Origin: Prevotella sp. UBA6994
Lineage (GTDB): Bacteria > Bacteroidota > Bacteroidia > Bacteroidales > Bacteroidaceae
DNA length: 20,993 nt
Direction of reading: 5' to 3'
Assembly: GCA_002449845.1 (NCBI GenBank)
Contig: DJXW01000042.1
Coordinates: 1 to 20,993 of the forward strand
Below are positions 8,033 to 17,026 of this stretch, piece after piece. Position 1 is the first letter of the stretch. Every line of letters begins with the position of its first letter. A program made the translations under genes and the position numbers. Under the pieces are notes generated by a model. That model was not told the origin of the DNA and ran no database searches. It was given only the letters and a program-made list of their open reading frames with translations.

Positions 8033-9538
8033 ATGTTTAATAATTACAGAGGTTTTCACCTCGTTGAGGCGCACCACAATCTGCGCCATTCTCAATGGTT
8101 TCATCCAAATAAAGTTATTAAGAAAGGTATTCAAGCGGCAATAGTTGCCATTATCACCCTTTTGTTGTGGAACATTCCTGCTGACTGGTATGGTATTGAA
8201 AATCTTACCGTCGTACAACAACGTATCATTGCCATTTTCGCTTTTGCCACGTTGATGTGGATTCTTGAGATTGTCCCGTCGTGGGCAACGTCGGTAGCCA
8301 TTATTGTTTTGATGTTGCTGTTTACTTCGGATAGCGGTATTGCTCCGATGGTCAACGAAGATGAAGTGGGAAAACTACTTTCCTATAAGTCTGTCATGGC
8401 AACGTTTGCTGACCCGGTAATCATGTTGTTTATCGGTGGATTTATTTTGGCTATAGCAGCCACGAAGACAGGTCTTGACGCACAGTTGGCAAAGGCTTTG
8501 CTGAAACCGTTTGGTACGAGGAGCGAGATGGTGCTCTTGGGCTTCTTGCTCATTACGGGCTTGTTCTCTATGTTCGTTTCTAACACGGCTACTGCTGCCA
8601 TGATGCTTACCTTCCTTACTCCAGTGTTCAAGCAATTACCTGCTAACGGTAAGGGACGTATCTCTATGGCTTTGGCAATTCCTATAGCTGCCAACCTTGG
8701 TGGTATGGGAACCCCTATCGGTACTCCTCCTAACACCATTGCTTTGAAATACCTCAATGACCCGGAAGGATTGAACCTCGGTCTTGGTTTCGGACAATGG
8801 ATGTTGTTTATGTTCCCACTTGTCATCGTGTTGTTGCTCATCAGTTGGAGAATCTTGCTGTGGATGTTCCCATTCACTCAGAAGACCGTGGAATTGCACA
8901 TTGAGGGCGAGATGAAGAAGAACGTGCATACTTATATCGTCATCTTCACATTCTTCCTTACGGTGCTTCTTTGGTTGCTTGATACGGTGACGGGCATCAA
9001 TTCTTACACCGTGGCTCTGATTCCGTTTATGATATTTGCATTGACGGGTATCATTGACCGACGCGACTTGGAACAAATCAACTGGAGTGTTATCTGGATG
9101 GTAGCCGGTGGTTTTGCCTTGGGTTATGGATTGAATGCTTCTGGATTGGCAGAAAATGCCGTTGAGAGTATTCCATTCGGTGAGTTCTCGCCATTGCTTA
9201 TTTTGCTCTTGGGTGGACTTATCTGTTATGGATTGTCAAACTTCATCTCCAACTCTGCCACGGCTGCCTTGCTGATGCCAATCTTGGCTTTCGTGTGTGC
9301 TGCAATGGGCGACAAGTTGGCTCCTATCGGTGGTACACCCACGGTATTGATTGGTGTAGCTATCGCCGCATCAAGTGCAATGGTACTTCCTATTTCCACT
9401 CCTCCTAATGCGCTTGCTTTCGCTACCAACCTGGTAGAGCAAAAGCACATGGCAAAGATTGGTTTGATAGTGGGATTCATCAGTATGTTATTAGGATTTA
9501 GCTTGATGTATATACTCGGAACATTACATGTGATTTAA
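8033..9538 (+). CDS. SLC13/DASS-family sodium:dicarboxylate symporter
   Basis: This 501-residue polytopic inner-membrane protein has the two inverted-repeat signatures of the divalent anion:Na+ symporter family: SNTATAAMM (Ser183) with MGTPIGTPPNTIAL, and SNSATAALL (Ser406) with LPISTPPNALAFATN. In VcINDY-type transporters the SNT and nearby TPPN-like elements form the sodium and carboxylate sites. Succinate, malate or fumarate uptake or exchange is the likely role; a citrate or sulfate preference is not excluded. The N-terminus (residues 1-30) is His/Asn-rich and precedes the first membrane helix. The 133-bp gap upstream contains a terminator-like hairpin, so it probably has its own promoter; TAGATTTA near 8020 is a weak candidate. 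Its position after korAB fits C4-dicarboxylate metabolism. Confidence 0.9.
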   Translation: MFNNYRGFHLVEAHHNLRHSQWFHPNKVIKKGIQAAIVAIITLLLWNIPADWYGIENLTVVQQRIIAIFAFATLMWILEIVPSWATSVAIIVLMLLFTSDSGIAPMVNEDEVGKLLSYKSVMATFADPVIMLFIGGFILAIAATKTGLDAQLAKALLKPFGTRSEMVLLGFLLITGLFSMFVSNTATAAMMLTFLTPVFKQLPANGKGRISMALAIPIAANLGGMGTPIGTPPNTIALKYLNDPEGLNLGLGFGQWMLFMFPLVIVLLLISWRILLWMFPFTQKTVELHIEGEMKKNVHTYIVIFTFFLTVLLWLLDTVTGINSYTVALIPFMIFALTGIIDRRDLEQINWSVIWMVAGGFALGYGLNASGLAENAVESIPFGEFSPLLILLLGGLICYGLSNFISNSATAALLMPILAFVCAAMGDKLAPIGGTPTVLIGVAIAASSAMVLPISTPPNALAFATNLVEQKHMAKIGLIVGFISMLLGFSLMYILGTLHVI

Positions 9539-9544
9539 TCAATA

Positions 9545-9559
9545 TGTGGCAATGCCACA
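9545..9559. other. Short palindrome in the transporter-glycosidase spacer
   Basis: TGTGGC-AAT-GCCACA has a perfect 6-bp stem and a 3-nt loop, 7 bp after the transporter stop and 16 bp before the glycosidase ATG. It lacks a following T-run, so it is a weak terminator at best. It could lower expression of the downstream gene relative to the transporter or be an operator; nothing decides. Confidence 0.45.
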
Positions 9560-9574
9560 ATCAATTAATAAGCA

Positions 9575-12500
9575 ATGAGAACATATAAGAAAGTAATCTT
9601 TTCCCTCTTGCTTGCTGCGCTTGGTGTATCTTCTGCATGGTCAGAAGGTACACCAAGTTGGCCTTTTATAAGCAGGGAGGCAAAGGCAGGAACCCGTTGG
9701 TGGTGGATGGGGTCTGCCGTTGACGAGAACAACTTGTCATGGAATTTGTCTGAATTTGCCCATGTCGGCATGGGTACGGTAGAGATAGCACCCATCTATG
9801 GTGTTCAGGGAAACGGTGGAAATGCACTGAAGTTTTTGCAGACTCCATGGATGAAAGCCTTGCAAACTACCCAACAAATAGCAGAGTCGCACAACATGGA
9901 TGTGGACATGACGATGGGAACGGGTTGGCCTTTTGGCGGTCCTACTGTCAGTATAGACCAAGCGGCAGGAAAATTGTCGTATGTCCAACAAAATATTGTA
10001 GGCGACGGAACTACGGAACAAACTATCAGCATCAGCCTTGATGAGCCATACGCTAAATTAAATAAGGTGATGGCTTATCCCATGAGCGGCAACGACGGAA
10101 AGGTAACGGAGATTACGTCTCTCGTTTCTGGCAAGAATGTGAAATGGGTTGCTCCTGTTGGTAAGTGGCTGGTTCTTGCCATTTACAATGGTCATACCCT
10201 CCAAATGGTGAAGCGTGCTGCTCCTGGAGGAGAGGGATATGTGCTCGACCATTTTGATGCAGATGCAGTAAAAGCATATTTGCAACTGTTCGAGGATGCT
10301 TTCGAGGCGAGTGGTGTTCCCTATCCTCATTGCTTCTTTAATGATTCTTATGAGGTGTACTATGCCGACTGGACACCTCGTATGTTTGAGGAATTTGAGA
10401 AATACAGGGGGTATAAGTTGGAGGAACACATGCACGAATTGTTGGGATTGGCAACAGATACCAATAATCAAGTGCTTGCCGACTATCGTGCCACCATTAA
10501 TGACATGCTCATTAATAACTTTACCAAGCAGTGGACCGATTGGGCGCATAGTCATGGCGTGTTGACACGTAACCAGGCTCATGGCTCTCCTGCTAACCTG
10601 ATAGATGTCTATGCTACGGTTGATATTCCAGAGATAGAGGGATTCGGCTTGTCTGAGTTCGGTATCAAAGGCTTGCGTACAGACCCTGGCTTTACTCGCT
10701 CTAATTACTCTGATGATGCTACATTGAAATACGCTTCATCCGCAGCCCATATCACTGGAAAAAAGTTGACAAGCAGTGAGACGTTTACTTGGCTTACAGA
10801 ACATTTCCGCACTTCTCTCTCGCAGATGAAGCCCGATTTGGATTTGATGTTCTTGTCAGGTGTTAACCATGTCCTTTTCCACGGTTCTACTTATTCTCCC
10901 AAAGATGCTGCTTGGCCAGGATGGAAATTCTACGCTGCCGTAGATATGAGTCCTACCAATAGTTTTTGGAAAGATGCGCCTGAACTGATGAAGTATATAG
11001 AGAGATGTCAAAGCTTTTTACAAATGGGAAAGCCCGACAACGACTTCTTGGTATATGCTCCATTTGCCAACGCATGGCATAAGGATAAGCGGAAAGGCAC
11101 GCTCTTTGCAGATAAATTGCTGACTTTCCCTATCGATAATCTGTCTTCAAAGATGCCAGACGTGAAGAATGCTGCCCAACAAGTGATGAAGGCTGGTTAC
11201 GACTGTGATTTCATCAGCGACAAGTTCTTGCTTTCTGCGCGTGTGGTAGATGGTAAGATTGAAACGGATGGTGGAACCAGGTATCAGGGATTGGTGATAC
11301 CGTTAACCACAGACATGCCTACCGACGTGAAGAATCGGTTGGAAGAATTGGCTGGTCAGGGTGCAAACATCGTTTACCAAACCAATGCCGAGGCACTGCA
11401 TTCAATGGGAGCCAAACCTGAACCTATCAGAACGGAATTGGGATTGCGCACCATCAGAAGGAGCAATGATACGGGCTATCATTATTTTATATCCAACATC
11501 ACCAATCGCCATGTGGCTGATTATGTTTCTCTTTCAGTTCCTTTCAATAGTTTAGTGATGTTCGACCCTATGACGGGCGCAGTTTTTACTCCTGCCATCA
11601 ACGATGAAGGAAAGGTGTATGTAGATCTCAAATCAGGACAGTCGGTCATCTTGCAAACTTATACCACAGAGCAAGTCACCTGCGATTCTGTGTATGTGGT
11701 GAAAGATGAGTTGGCGAAGATGACGATTGATGGAGCGTGGACTCTTGGTTTCACCGACGACAGTACCCCTGCCATTTCAAAAACGTACGATATTGGCAAG
11801 TTGCAGACGTGGGAGAATCTCGATGAGAATACGGCACGATTGATGGGAACGGGTATTTATACCACAACATTCAACGTGAGTCACCTGCAGAAAGAAGCCG
11901 CCACGGGTGGATTTAAGTTACATTTAGGCGATGTGCGTGAAAGTGCTCGCGTATATCTCAACGATACCTATATCGGATGTGCTTGGTGTGCGCCGTTTAT
12001 CTTAGATTGTGGTCAGTTGGTGAGGGAAGGGGAGAACACCCTACGCATTGAGGTCACCAATTTACCAGCCAATCGCATTCGTCAAATGGATATTGACAAC
12101 GTGAAATGGCGTATTTTTGAAGATGTGAATATCTTGGATATTCTCAATGGAAATATAGGTGTAAGTGGCGTTACTTCATTTGCCAATTGGGATAAGATGC
12201 CTTCCGGACTTCATTCTTCTGTGTCGCTCATCCCATTGTCTGTCAGAGGCAAGCAATTGGAAACAGTACTTTCCTCCATTCACCAAGACGAGCAATCCGA
12301 CTCCCTTTATTATCCTGTCTATGCGCTCAATATGCCTGATGGAATGGCGGTTTCCGAAGTTGTAGCGCATGATGGCAAGGGTAATGTGTTTACTGATTTT
12401 AGCGTGTCTCGCAATGATGACGGTAGTGCTTCCATCGTTGTCAAGGGAATTGCCGACGGTGGTATTCAGTTGACAGCCAATGCCCGCTATTCCGCATACC

Positions 12501-13081
12501 TTCCCGTTACGGGACCTTATCGCATCAAGAAGTCGTATTGCTTTGCCAGTCCTGACTTCCCCGTAGATGATTGGACACGTACCGTTGTACCTGTTTCCAT
12601 CAAGGGATTCAATGACAAATATCAGATGTACAACACGTCGAAAACCAATGTGGAGGCATTTGACGGACTCACTTTCTCTCACACGGGTACACAATCCTAT
12701 TATGTCTATACGGGGTGTGGAATGTATTCCATGCGAGACGATGAGGTTACCGTCCTCGGCACAGGCAACCACGACATTGGCGAATGGTCGTATGTGGTTG
12801 GTTCGGCAGAGGGCGTTGACTATCGTGCAGCTGATAGTGTGACGGTATATAAGGTAGGAGACCTCTATTTTCCCATGCTGGGCAGAGATCATTTCACACT
12901 ATACCGTTCGCTGACGGTTTATGAACCGTTATACGCTACCAATCCCACTGCCATTCGTCAATCCTCCGTATCTGCATTGCCTTCTAATAAGGATTGTTAC
13001 ACCTTGCAAGGCATTCGTATTCGTGAGCCTCGCAGCAAGGGCATATATATCGTAAATGGCAAGAAGGTCATCATCCATTAG
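9575..13081 (+). CDS. Secreted GH106-like glycoside hydrolase (putative alpha-L-rhamnosidase)
   Basis: This 1168-residue secreted enzyme resembles family GH106, whose studied Bacteroides members remove alpha-L-rhamnose from plant pectin (rhamnogalacturonan). A signal peptide covers about residues 1-22. Family-like segments include RWWWMGSAVD (41-50), MTMGTGWPFGGP, LTSSETFTWLTEHFRTSLSQ (Glu402 is a candidate active-site residue) and FLSGVNHVLFHGSTYSP. About residues 710-870 look like a galactose-binding jelly roll, with GIYTTTFNV, ARVYLNDTYIG and LRIEVTNLPANRIRQMD. The C-terminus ends with KGIYIVNGKKVIIH, a tail also found on two other proteins of this window. The gene lies 36 bp after the transporter with no susC/susD pair nearby, so substrate cannot be inferred from context. 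A strong hairpin lies in the signal-peptide coding region. Confidence 0.85.
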   Translation: MRTYKKVIFSLLLAALGVSSAWSEGTPSWPFISREAKAGTRWWWMGSAVDENNLSWNLSEFAHVGMGTVEIAPIYGVQGNGGNALKFLQTPWMKALQTTQQIAESHNMDVDMTMGTGWPFGGPTVSIDQAAGKLSYVQQNIVGDGTTEQTISISLDEPYAKLNKVMAYPMSGNDGKVTEITSLVSGKNVKWVAPVGKWLVLAIYNGHTLQMVKRAAPGGEGYVLDHFDADAVKAYLQLFEDAFEASGVPYPHCFFNDSYEVYYADWTPRMFEEFEKYRGYKLEEHMHELLGLATDTNNQVLADYRATINDMLINNFTKQWTDWAHSHGVLTRNQAHGSPANLIDVYATVDIPEIEGFGLSEFGIKGLRTDPGFTRSNYSDDATLKYASSAAHITGKKLTSSETFTWLTEHFRTSLSQMKPDLDLMFLSGVNHVLFHGSTYSPKDAAWPGWKFYAAVDMSPTNSFWKDAPELMKYIERCQSFLQMGKPDNDFLVYAPFANAWHKDKRKGTLFADKLLTFPIDNLSSKMPDVKNAAQQVMKAGYDCDFISDKFLLSARVVDGKIETDGGTRYQGLVIPLTTDMPTDVKNRLEELAGQGANIVYQTNAEALHSMGAKPEPIRTELGLRTIRRSNDTGYHYFISNITNRHVADYVSLSVPFNSLVMFDPMTGAVFTPAINDEGKVYVDLKSGQSVILQTYTTEQVTCDSVYVVKDELAKMTIDGAWTLGFTDDSTPAISKTYDIGKLQTWENLDENTARLMGTGIYTTTFNVSHLQKEAATGGFKLHLGDVRESARVYLNDTYIGCAWCAPFILDCGQLVREGENTLRIEVTNLPANRIRQMDIDNVKWRIFEDVNILDILNGNIGVSGVTSFANWDKMPSGLHSSVSLIPLSVRGKQLETVLSSIHQDEQSDSLYYPVYALNMPDGMAVSEVVAHDGKGNVFTDFSVSRNDDGSASIVVKGIADGGIQLTANARYSAYLPVTGPYRIKKSYCFASPDFPVDDWTRTVVPVSIKGFNDKYQMYNTSKTNVEAFDGLTFSHTGTQSYYVYTGCGMYSMRDDEVTVLGTGNHDIGEWSYVVGSAEGVDYRAADSVTVYKVGDLYFPMLGRDHFTLYRSLTVYEPLYATNPTAIRQSSVSALPSNKDCYTLQGIRIREPRSKGIYIVNGKKVIIH
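9620..9657 (+). promoter_or_regulatory. Strong hairpin inside the glycosidase signal-peptide coding region
   Basis: Bases 9620-9635 pair with 9642-9657 over 16 bp with a single G-U pair (9629/9648), leaving a 6-nt loop CATGGT. In mRNA it would lie 46-83 nt after the A of the start codon, across codons for the end of the signal peptide. Whether it regulates anything is unknown. Confidence 0.6.
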
Positions 13082-13107
13082 CCCCTTCTTTCTGTGGTAA
13101 CCCAAAG

Positions 13108-13150
13108 CAAATGCCAATAAACACCTTCATTTCGTGCTTATTGGCATTTG
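13108..13150 (+). terminator. Strong intrinsic terminator after the glycosidase gene
   Basis: CAAATGCCAATAA (13108-13120) and TTATTGGCATTTG (13138-13150) are perfect 13-bp reverse complements. An inner CAC/GTG pairing lengthens the stem, and TCTTTACTCCTT follows. It is placed 27 bp after the stop of the glycosidase. The symmetry would also let it act on minus-strand transcripts leaving the LRR block. Confidence 0.8.
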
Positions 13151-13176
13151 TCTTTACTCCTTAAATTTCTTCACAT

Positions 13177-13794
13177 CTATAAAAAATTCGCATCGGCGTT
13201 TGCAATTTTCCTAATCAAACGTTGGTAATTCAAACGAAAACAGACGAATACGTCTTCAGTATCTATCTGATATAGGTTTTGCAGTTCAGTGGGAAGATGA
13301 ATACCATACCTTGATCCATTTAGATTCATCCACAGGAATGATAAACACTGCTCCTTGCCAAAAGAATGATAGTTCCGTCAGGCTTTATGAAAGCTTCATT
13401 TCCTGTCACATTATCCAAAAAAGAGCTTCATACCTGTTATCGAATTGATTTATGACAGTTGGAAAGTTTATTCCTTTTTCGTAAACCTTATGTCCATTCC
13501 CGTTGATAATGAGGTTTTTGTTTGAAAGATTGATTAAGACGTTTAAACCCTGTTGGGTATTTTGGTTATATTCGGTAGATAAATTATCATAATCATCATT
13601 ATCATTTCTCAATGACAATATCGTTTGTCAGGTTAATGATGGAATTGTTGTTTTGTACGATTGTGGTTTTTACCATAACTAGCCGTAGAGAGTGTTACAG
13701 CCACAGATAGAGGATCCCAGTTGAACCCGATGTACAGTTCTTTGATAAACGTGTTCGCCAGATTGTTGTTGACTATAAAAGAAATATTGCTCAT
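13177..13794 (-). pseudogene. Frameshifted relic of a gene with the beta-helix protein's N-terminal module
   Basis: Read on the minus strand from an ATG at 13794, the first frame gives MSNISFIVNNNLANTFIKEL then YIGFNWD, clearly related to MSQPVFFINCDLADSFVQEL-FIGFNWD at the start of the intact gene at 18127-19359. That frame stops at 13633. Coding-like sequence continues in another frame (about 13618-13406, including NLIINGNGHKVYEKGINFPT). It shifts again at a T6 run near 13423-13430 to NVTGNEAFIKPDGTIILLAR, then again near 13330 to LPTELQNLYQIDTEDVFVCF, ending at a TAG at 13177. At least three frameshifts are needed, so this is not an expressed gene unless the assembly is wrong. The middle and end do not obviously match the intact paralogue. 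It starts 37 bp downstream of the broken LRR gene. Confidence 0.7.
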
Positions 13795-13831
13795 GATGTC
13801 TTCTGTTTCCTGATATTCAATATAAAAAATG

Positions 13832-15655
13832 TTACTTGCAAATCACTTTCCTCACAGTCCCGTCATCGTCTCTCACCACATGAATGCCCTTGCTGTTCGG
13901 CGATATGCGGAAGCCAGAGAGGGAATAGTGAATGCCTTCATCGGGTTCTCTCATCGTAGTTGGACTAATACCCGTCTCCTTGTCTGTCAACGGGACGATT
14001 TCCTTGAATTTGCCCCAATAACTATGGTTGCGGTACAACCCCACGGATTGGGCGGGAACATGCAACGTCTTCTCGGATTGCTTATTGAACGGGTAACTAT
14101 CGATGGGAGTTTCTATGTAGCAATAGATATCCTTTAAGTCATCCTCTTCATTAGGTCCACGGTGGTTACTGTAAGAAAAAGCACCCCTGCCGATATCCTC
14201 TACCCCGGCTGGTATCACTACGGTTTTCAGGATGCGGTGACGATCTGTGTAGTTGGAAAATGCCTCATATCCGATTGTCTTCAAGGAATTGGGAAAGATG
14301 ACGGAGGTCAATCGGCTATTCTCGGCAAAGGCATATTTCCCGATATGCTTCAACGATGGTGGCAAGACCAGGCAGGAATCACCTCCTTCCCCTGCCATGG
14401 TTGAAGGTACTATCTTTCTGAAATTACACCAATAAAAGGTACTGTCCTCTATGGACTCCAAACCGTCTGGCAACTTGACTTTTTTTTAAAAGAAGCAGCC
14501 ATCGAAAGCGGATTTTCCGATACGCTTCACGGAGTTGGGAATGAATACAGAATCCAAGCCAGTAAAGCTGAAGGTCTTGTCAGGGATTTCTGTCAAACCT
14601 GGTGGTAGGTTCACCCTGCGAAGATTGGTACAGCGCAGGAACGCAGAATCGCAGATTTCCTTCACGGAGTTGGGGACATTGACATTGGACAATTTCTCAC
14701 AATCCTTGAAAGCAGATTGCCCGATGCTCTGCAATGAAGAACCCTGGATAGTTACATCGGACAATCTCTCGCTGCCCATAAAAGCACCCTCGTCTATCGA
14801 GTCCACTGTTTCGGGTACGGTCACGGATGTCAGACGATAGCACTTATAAAAAGTCCATTCCCTGATAGATTTCACACGACGAGGAAATTCTGCCGAAGAT
14901 ATATAGGTACTGGAAAAAGCACCTTTTCCTATGTAATCCATGGAATCAGGCAGGGTTAAAGAATTACCACAAAAACAGAATGCAAAATCACCAATATGCT
15001 TCAAGGTATTGGGCAACTCGATAGTATTCAGACCACTGCGATAAAAGGCGTAATCTCCAATAAACGTCAAGGAGTCAGAAAACTTTACATCCGTAAGGTA
15101 AAAAGTGTAAGTGAACGCATAATCCTCAATTTTAGTAATGGAATTGGGCAAGGAAAGAGACTTCAACTCTTTAAGGCCGGTAAAGGCATGTTTAGCGATG
15201 GTGGTCGCGGTGTTTGGGATTACGGTTTTGCTACAGCCAGCCAGCAGAGTGTTAGTGCCAGTCTCAATCAAGGCGTTGCAACCATTGCGAGAATCGTATT
15301 TGGGGTTGTCTGGATCTACCTCTATGGAAGACAGCAACCTATGTGGGTTTTCCAAAGTATATGGAAACATCGGCAATCCTATGTTCACCACGTATTTCGG
15401 TATGGCCAAAGATTCCATATTCCAGCAATCTTTGAAAACTTCCGCACCAATACTGGTTACGGGATATGTATGCCCGCCCAATACAAATGACTCTTGGATG
15501 GGGTATTCCTTTTGTGTAATATTAGTTACCTTGACTACCTTAGCCTCGCCGATTGTGGTGTCTATCTCATAGACCACTCCTTCCCATTCCACCGTTTGCG
15601 AACGGGACGTGAGGGGAAGGAGCATGAGCAATATGAATATGAATGTTCTTGACAT
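13832..15655 (-). pseudogene. BspA-like leucine-rich-repeat surface protein, interrupted by one in-frame stop
   Basis: Read through, this is a 607-residue secreted LRR protein of the BspA/LRR_5 type: a signal peptide (MSRTFIFILLMLLPLTSRSQ), then repeats of the form LPNSVxxIGxxAFxxCxxLxxVxLP, a typical VDPDNPKYDSRNGCNALIET segment, the C-terminal cap (TLHVPAQSVGLYRNHSYWGK) and the tail KGIHVVRDDDGTVRKVICK. Codon 390 (14486-14488) is TAA, exactly where the repeat needs leucine (AFDGCFF-stop-KKVKLP), and both halves are in the same frame, so one base change (TTA to TAA beside an A8 run) explains it. The first part would yield a 389-residue product without the C-terminal cap and tail. The second half (13832-14473) has no evident start signal. 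The gene lies 35 bp after the 436-residue gene and probably shares its promoter. Confidence 0.85.
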
Positions 15656-15690
15656 AATGATAGGCGTTTTGGTTTTTCAATAATGATTAT

Positions 15691-17001
15691 TTATCGAGCA
15701 ACGAACTTCTTCCCGTTGCTAATCATGATCTGTCCCTTTCTCGCTTCTTTTATCTGTCGCCCAGAGACATCGTATTTCTTGTCTGACAGTTGGGATTCAT
15801 CTGTTGTCACATGTTTGACACCTAACATTTTCTTGAAGACTTCAGGTAAGTCTCTTGAATATAAGGTATCGCCGTTCAAGGTCACGGATGTCAGGAAACC
15901 ATTTTTCCCCATGGTGGGGCATACTTCGAATAAGTCCTGGTAGGTAGAACCGATGCCCTCTATCCATGTGACATATTTATATCCCAAGTTCCATCCGTCA
16001 CGGTCGCTGTCCCATTGAAGGACATGCGCCTTGTAATCCCTGCCATGATGATCTTCACCCTCACGAATCTCCACCAATTTCAAGTGGTATCTCTCATTGT
16101 CAACCGTGAAAGTATCGCCAACCTGATGGGAGAAGTCATATAACAGTTCGTGAACCCATTGGTCAGTGGTGTTGTAAACATTATCAACCAGATACACTTT
16201 CCCTTCTTCCTCATATAGTCCACCCAAGAAACAAATGGGTTCGTAGGGCACGTGATAGTCATAATGGTCGCCATATAGCTTCTTGCATTCTTTTCCATCC
16301 ATGATAGTGTCTCCCTGAATGAAAAGGGAAAAGAAGTGCATATAAGCTGGAGGATCTGTCCTGAAGTAAGTCCACACCTTCCCTTCTTCTACAAACTTCA
16401 CCTGTTCCCCTATCTGAGTGAAATCATACTTTCTGCCATCGGGCATCTCTATGTAATTAAGGTATTCATAATCGTTAGGTGCGATAGGATACGTATTGAG
16501 CAAACCACGGTCGCTGCCCATGCCTTCCACCCAAACTACAGGGTTGTCATAGTCGATGCCTTCCATGCCATTTCCATATTGCCACTTTAAACAGAGGTGG
16601 AGACACTTGCGGGGAGAGCCGAACACCCTTACAGTATCTACGGATGCAACGAGCAACCCATTCCCATTCCCATCAGAATTGAACAAGTCACCCTCCGACA
16701 GAGTGAAGTCATAGAGCAAACGCTCCTTCTTGTAATAAAGACTGTACACATACACCTTGCCACCTTCCTCGCGGAATAAAGATGACGCATTTCCTCTTTC
16801 ATTGCGATATGCCGCATATCGCTGTCCATCTATTACCGTGTCTCCATGTAGCGCATAGGAGTATTCGTATGGGTTCTCGCCCATATTATCATAGTTAGTA
16901 TAATGCCACGATTTTCCATCCTCTAATATGGGATGATATTGCTGCGCCAATACGGGTACAAACAACGTTGACATAAAGAGGAATAATAAATGTTTCATCA
17001 T
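15691..17001 (-). CDS. Secreted protein with two internal repeats and a C-terminal GKK tail, function unknown
   Basis: I do not recognise a named function for this 436-residue protein; similar secreted hypothetical proteins are frequent in Bacteroidales. A signal peptide (about residues 1-20, ending PVLAQ) precedes two related modules of about 180 residues. These align at GDTVIDGQ (53-60) with GDTIMDGK (230-237), EEGGKVY (78-84) with EEEGKVY (264-270), LLYDF (95-99) with LLYDF (286-290), and WVEGMGS (157-163) with WIEGIGS (346-352). Both modules are rich in Trp/Tyr/Asp and likely beta-rich. The C-terminus (YDVSGRQI, then KGQIMISNGKKFVAR) matches the tails of the GH106-like enzyme and the LRR protein. 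A second ATG follows the first. It has its own clear promoter and is followed after 35 bp by the LRR gene, probably as an operon. Confidence 0.8.
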   Translation of the reverse strand: MMKHLLFLFMSTLFVPVLAQQYHPILEDGKSWHYTNYDNMGENPYEYSYALHGDTVIDGQRYAAYRNERGNASSLFREEGGKVYVYSLYYKKERLLYDFTLSEGDLFNSDGNGNGLLVASVDTVRVFGSPRKCLHLCLKWQYGNGMEGIDYDNPVVWVEGMGSDRGLLNTYPIAPNDYEYLNYIEMPDGRKYDFTQIGEQVKFVEEGKVWTYFRTDPPAYMHFFSLFIQGDTIMDGKECKKLYGDHYDYHVPYEPICFLGGLYEEEGKVYLVDNVYNTTDQWVHELLYDFSHQVGDTFTVDNERYHLKLVEIREGEDHHGRDYKAHVLQWDSDRDGWNLGYKYVTWIEGIGSTYQDLFEVCPTMGKNGFLTSVTLNGDTLYSRDLPEVFKKMLGVKHVTTDESQLSDKKYDVSGRQIKEARKGQIMISNGKKFVAR

Positions 17002-17026
17002 AATAATATTTCTTTTAAGTTTTCTG

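Noticed and set aside
12176..12892. 238-codon minus-strand frame opposite the glycosidase gene
   Set aside because: Shadow of the GH106-like coding sequence; no recognisable protein and no start signals.
9575..13081. Polysaccharide utilisation locus
   Set aside because: No susC/susD pair, sensor or other glycosidase lies nearby; only a single GH106-like gene is seen.
14486..14500. Programmed frameshift or slippage at the T4A8 tract rejoining the two LRR halves
   Set aside because: The two halves are already in the same frame, so a one-base slip would not join them; a nonsense change is simpler.
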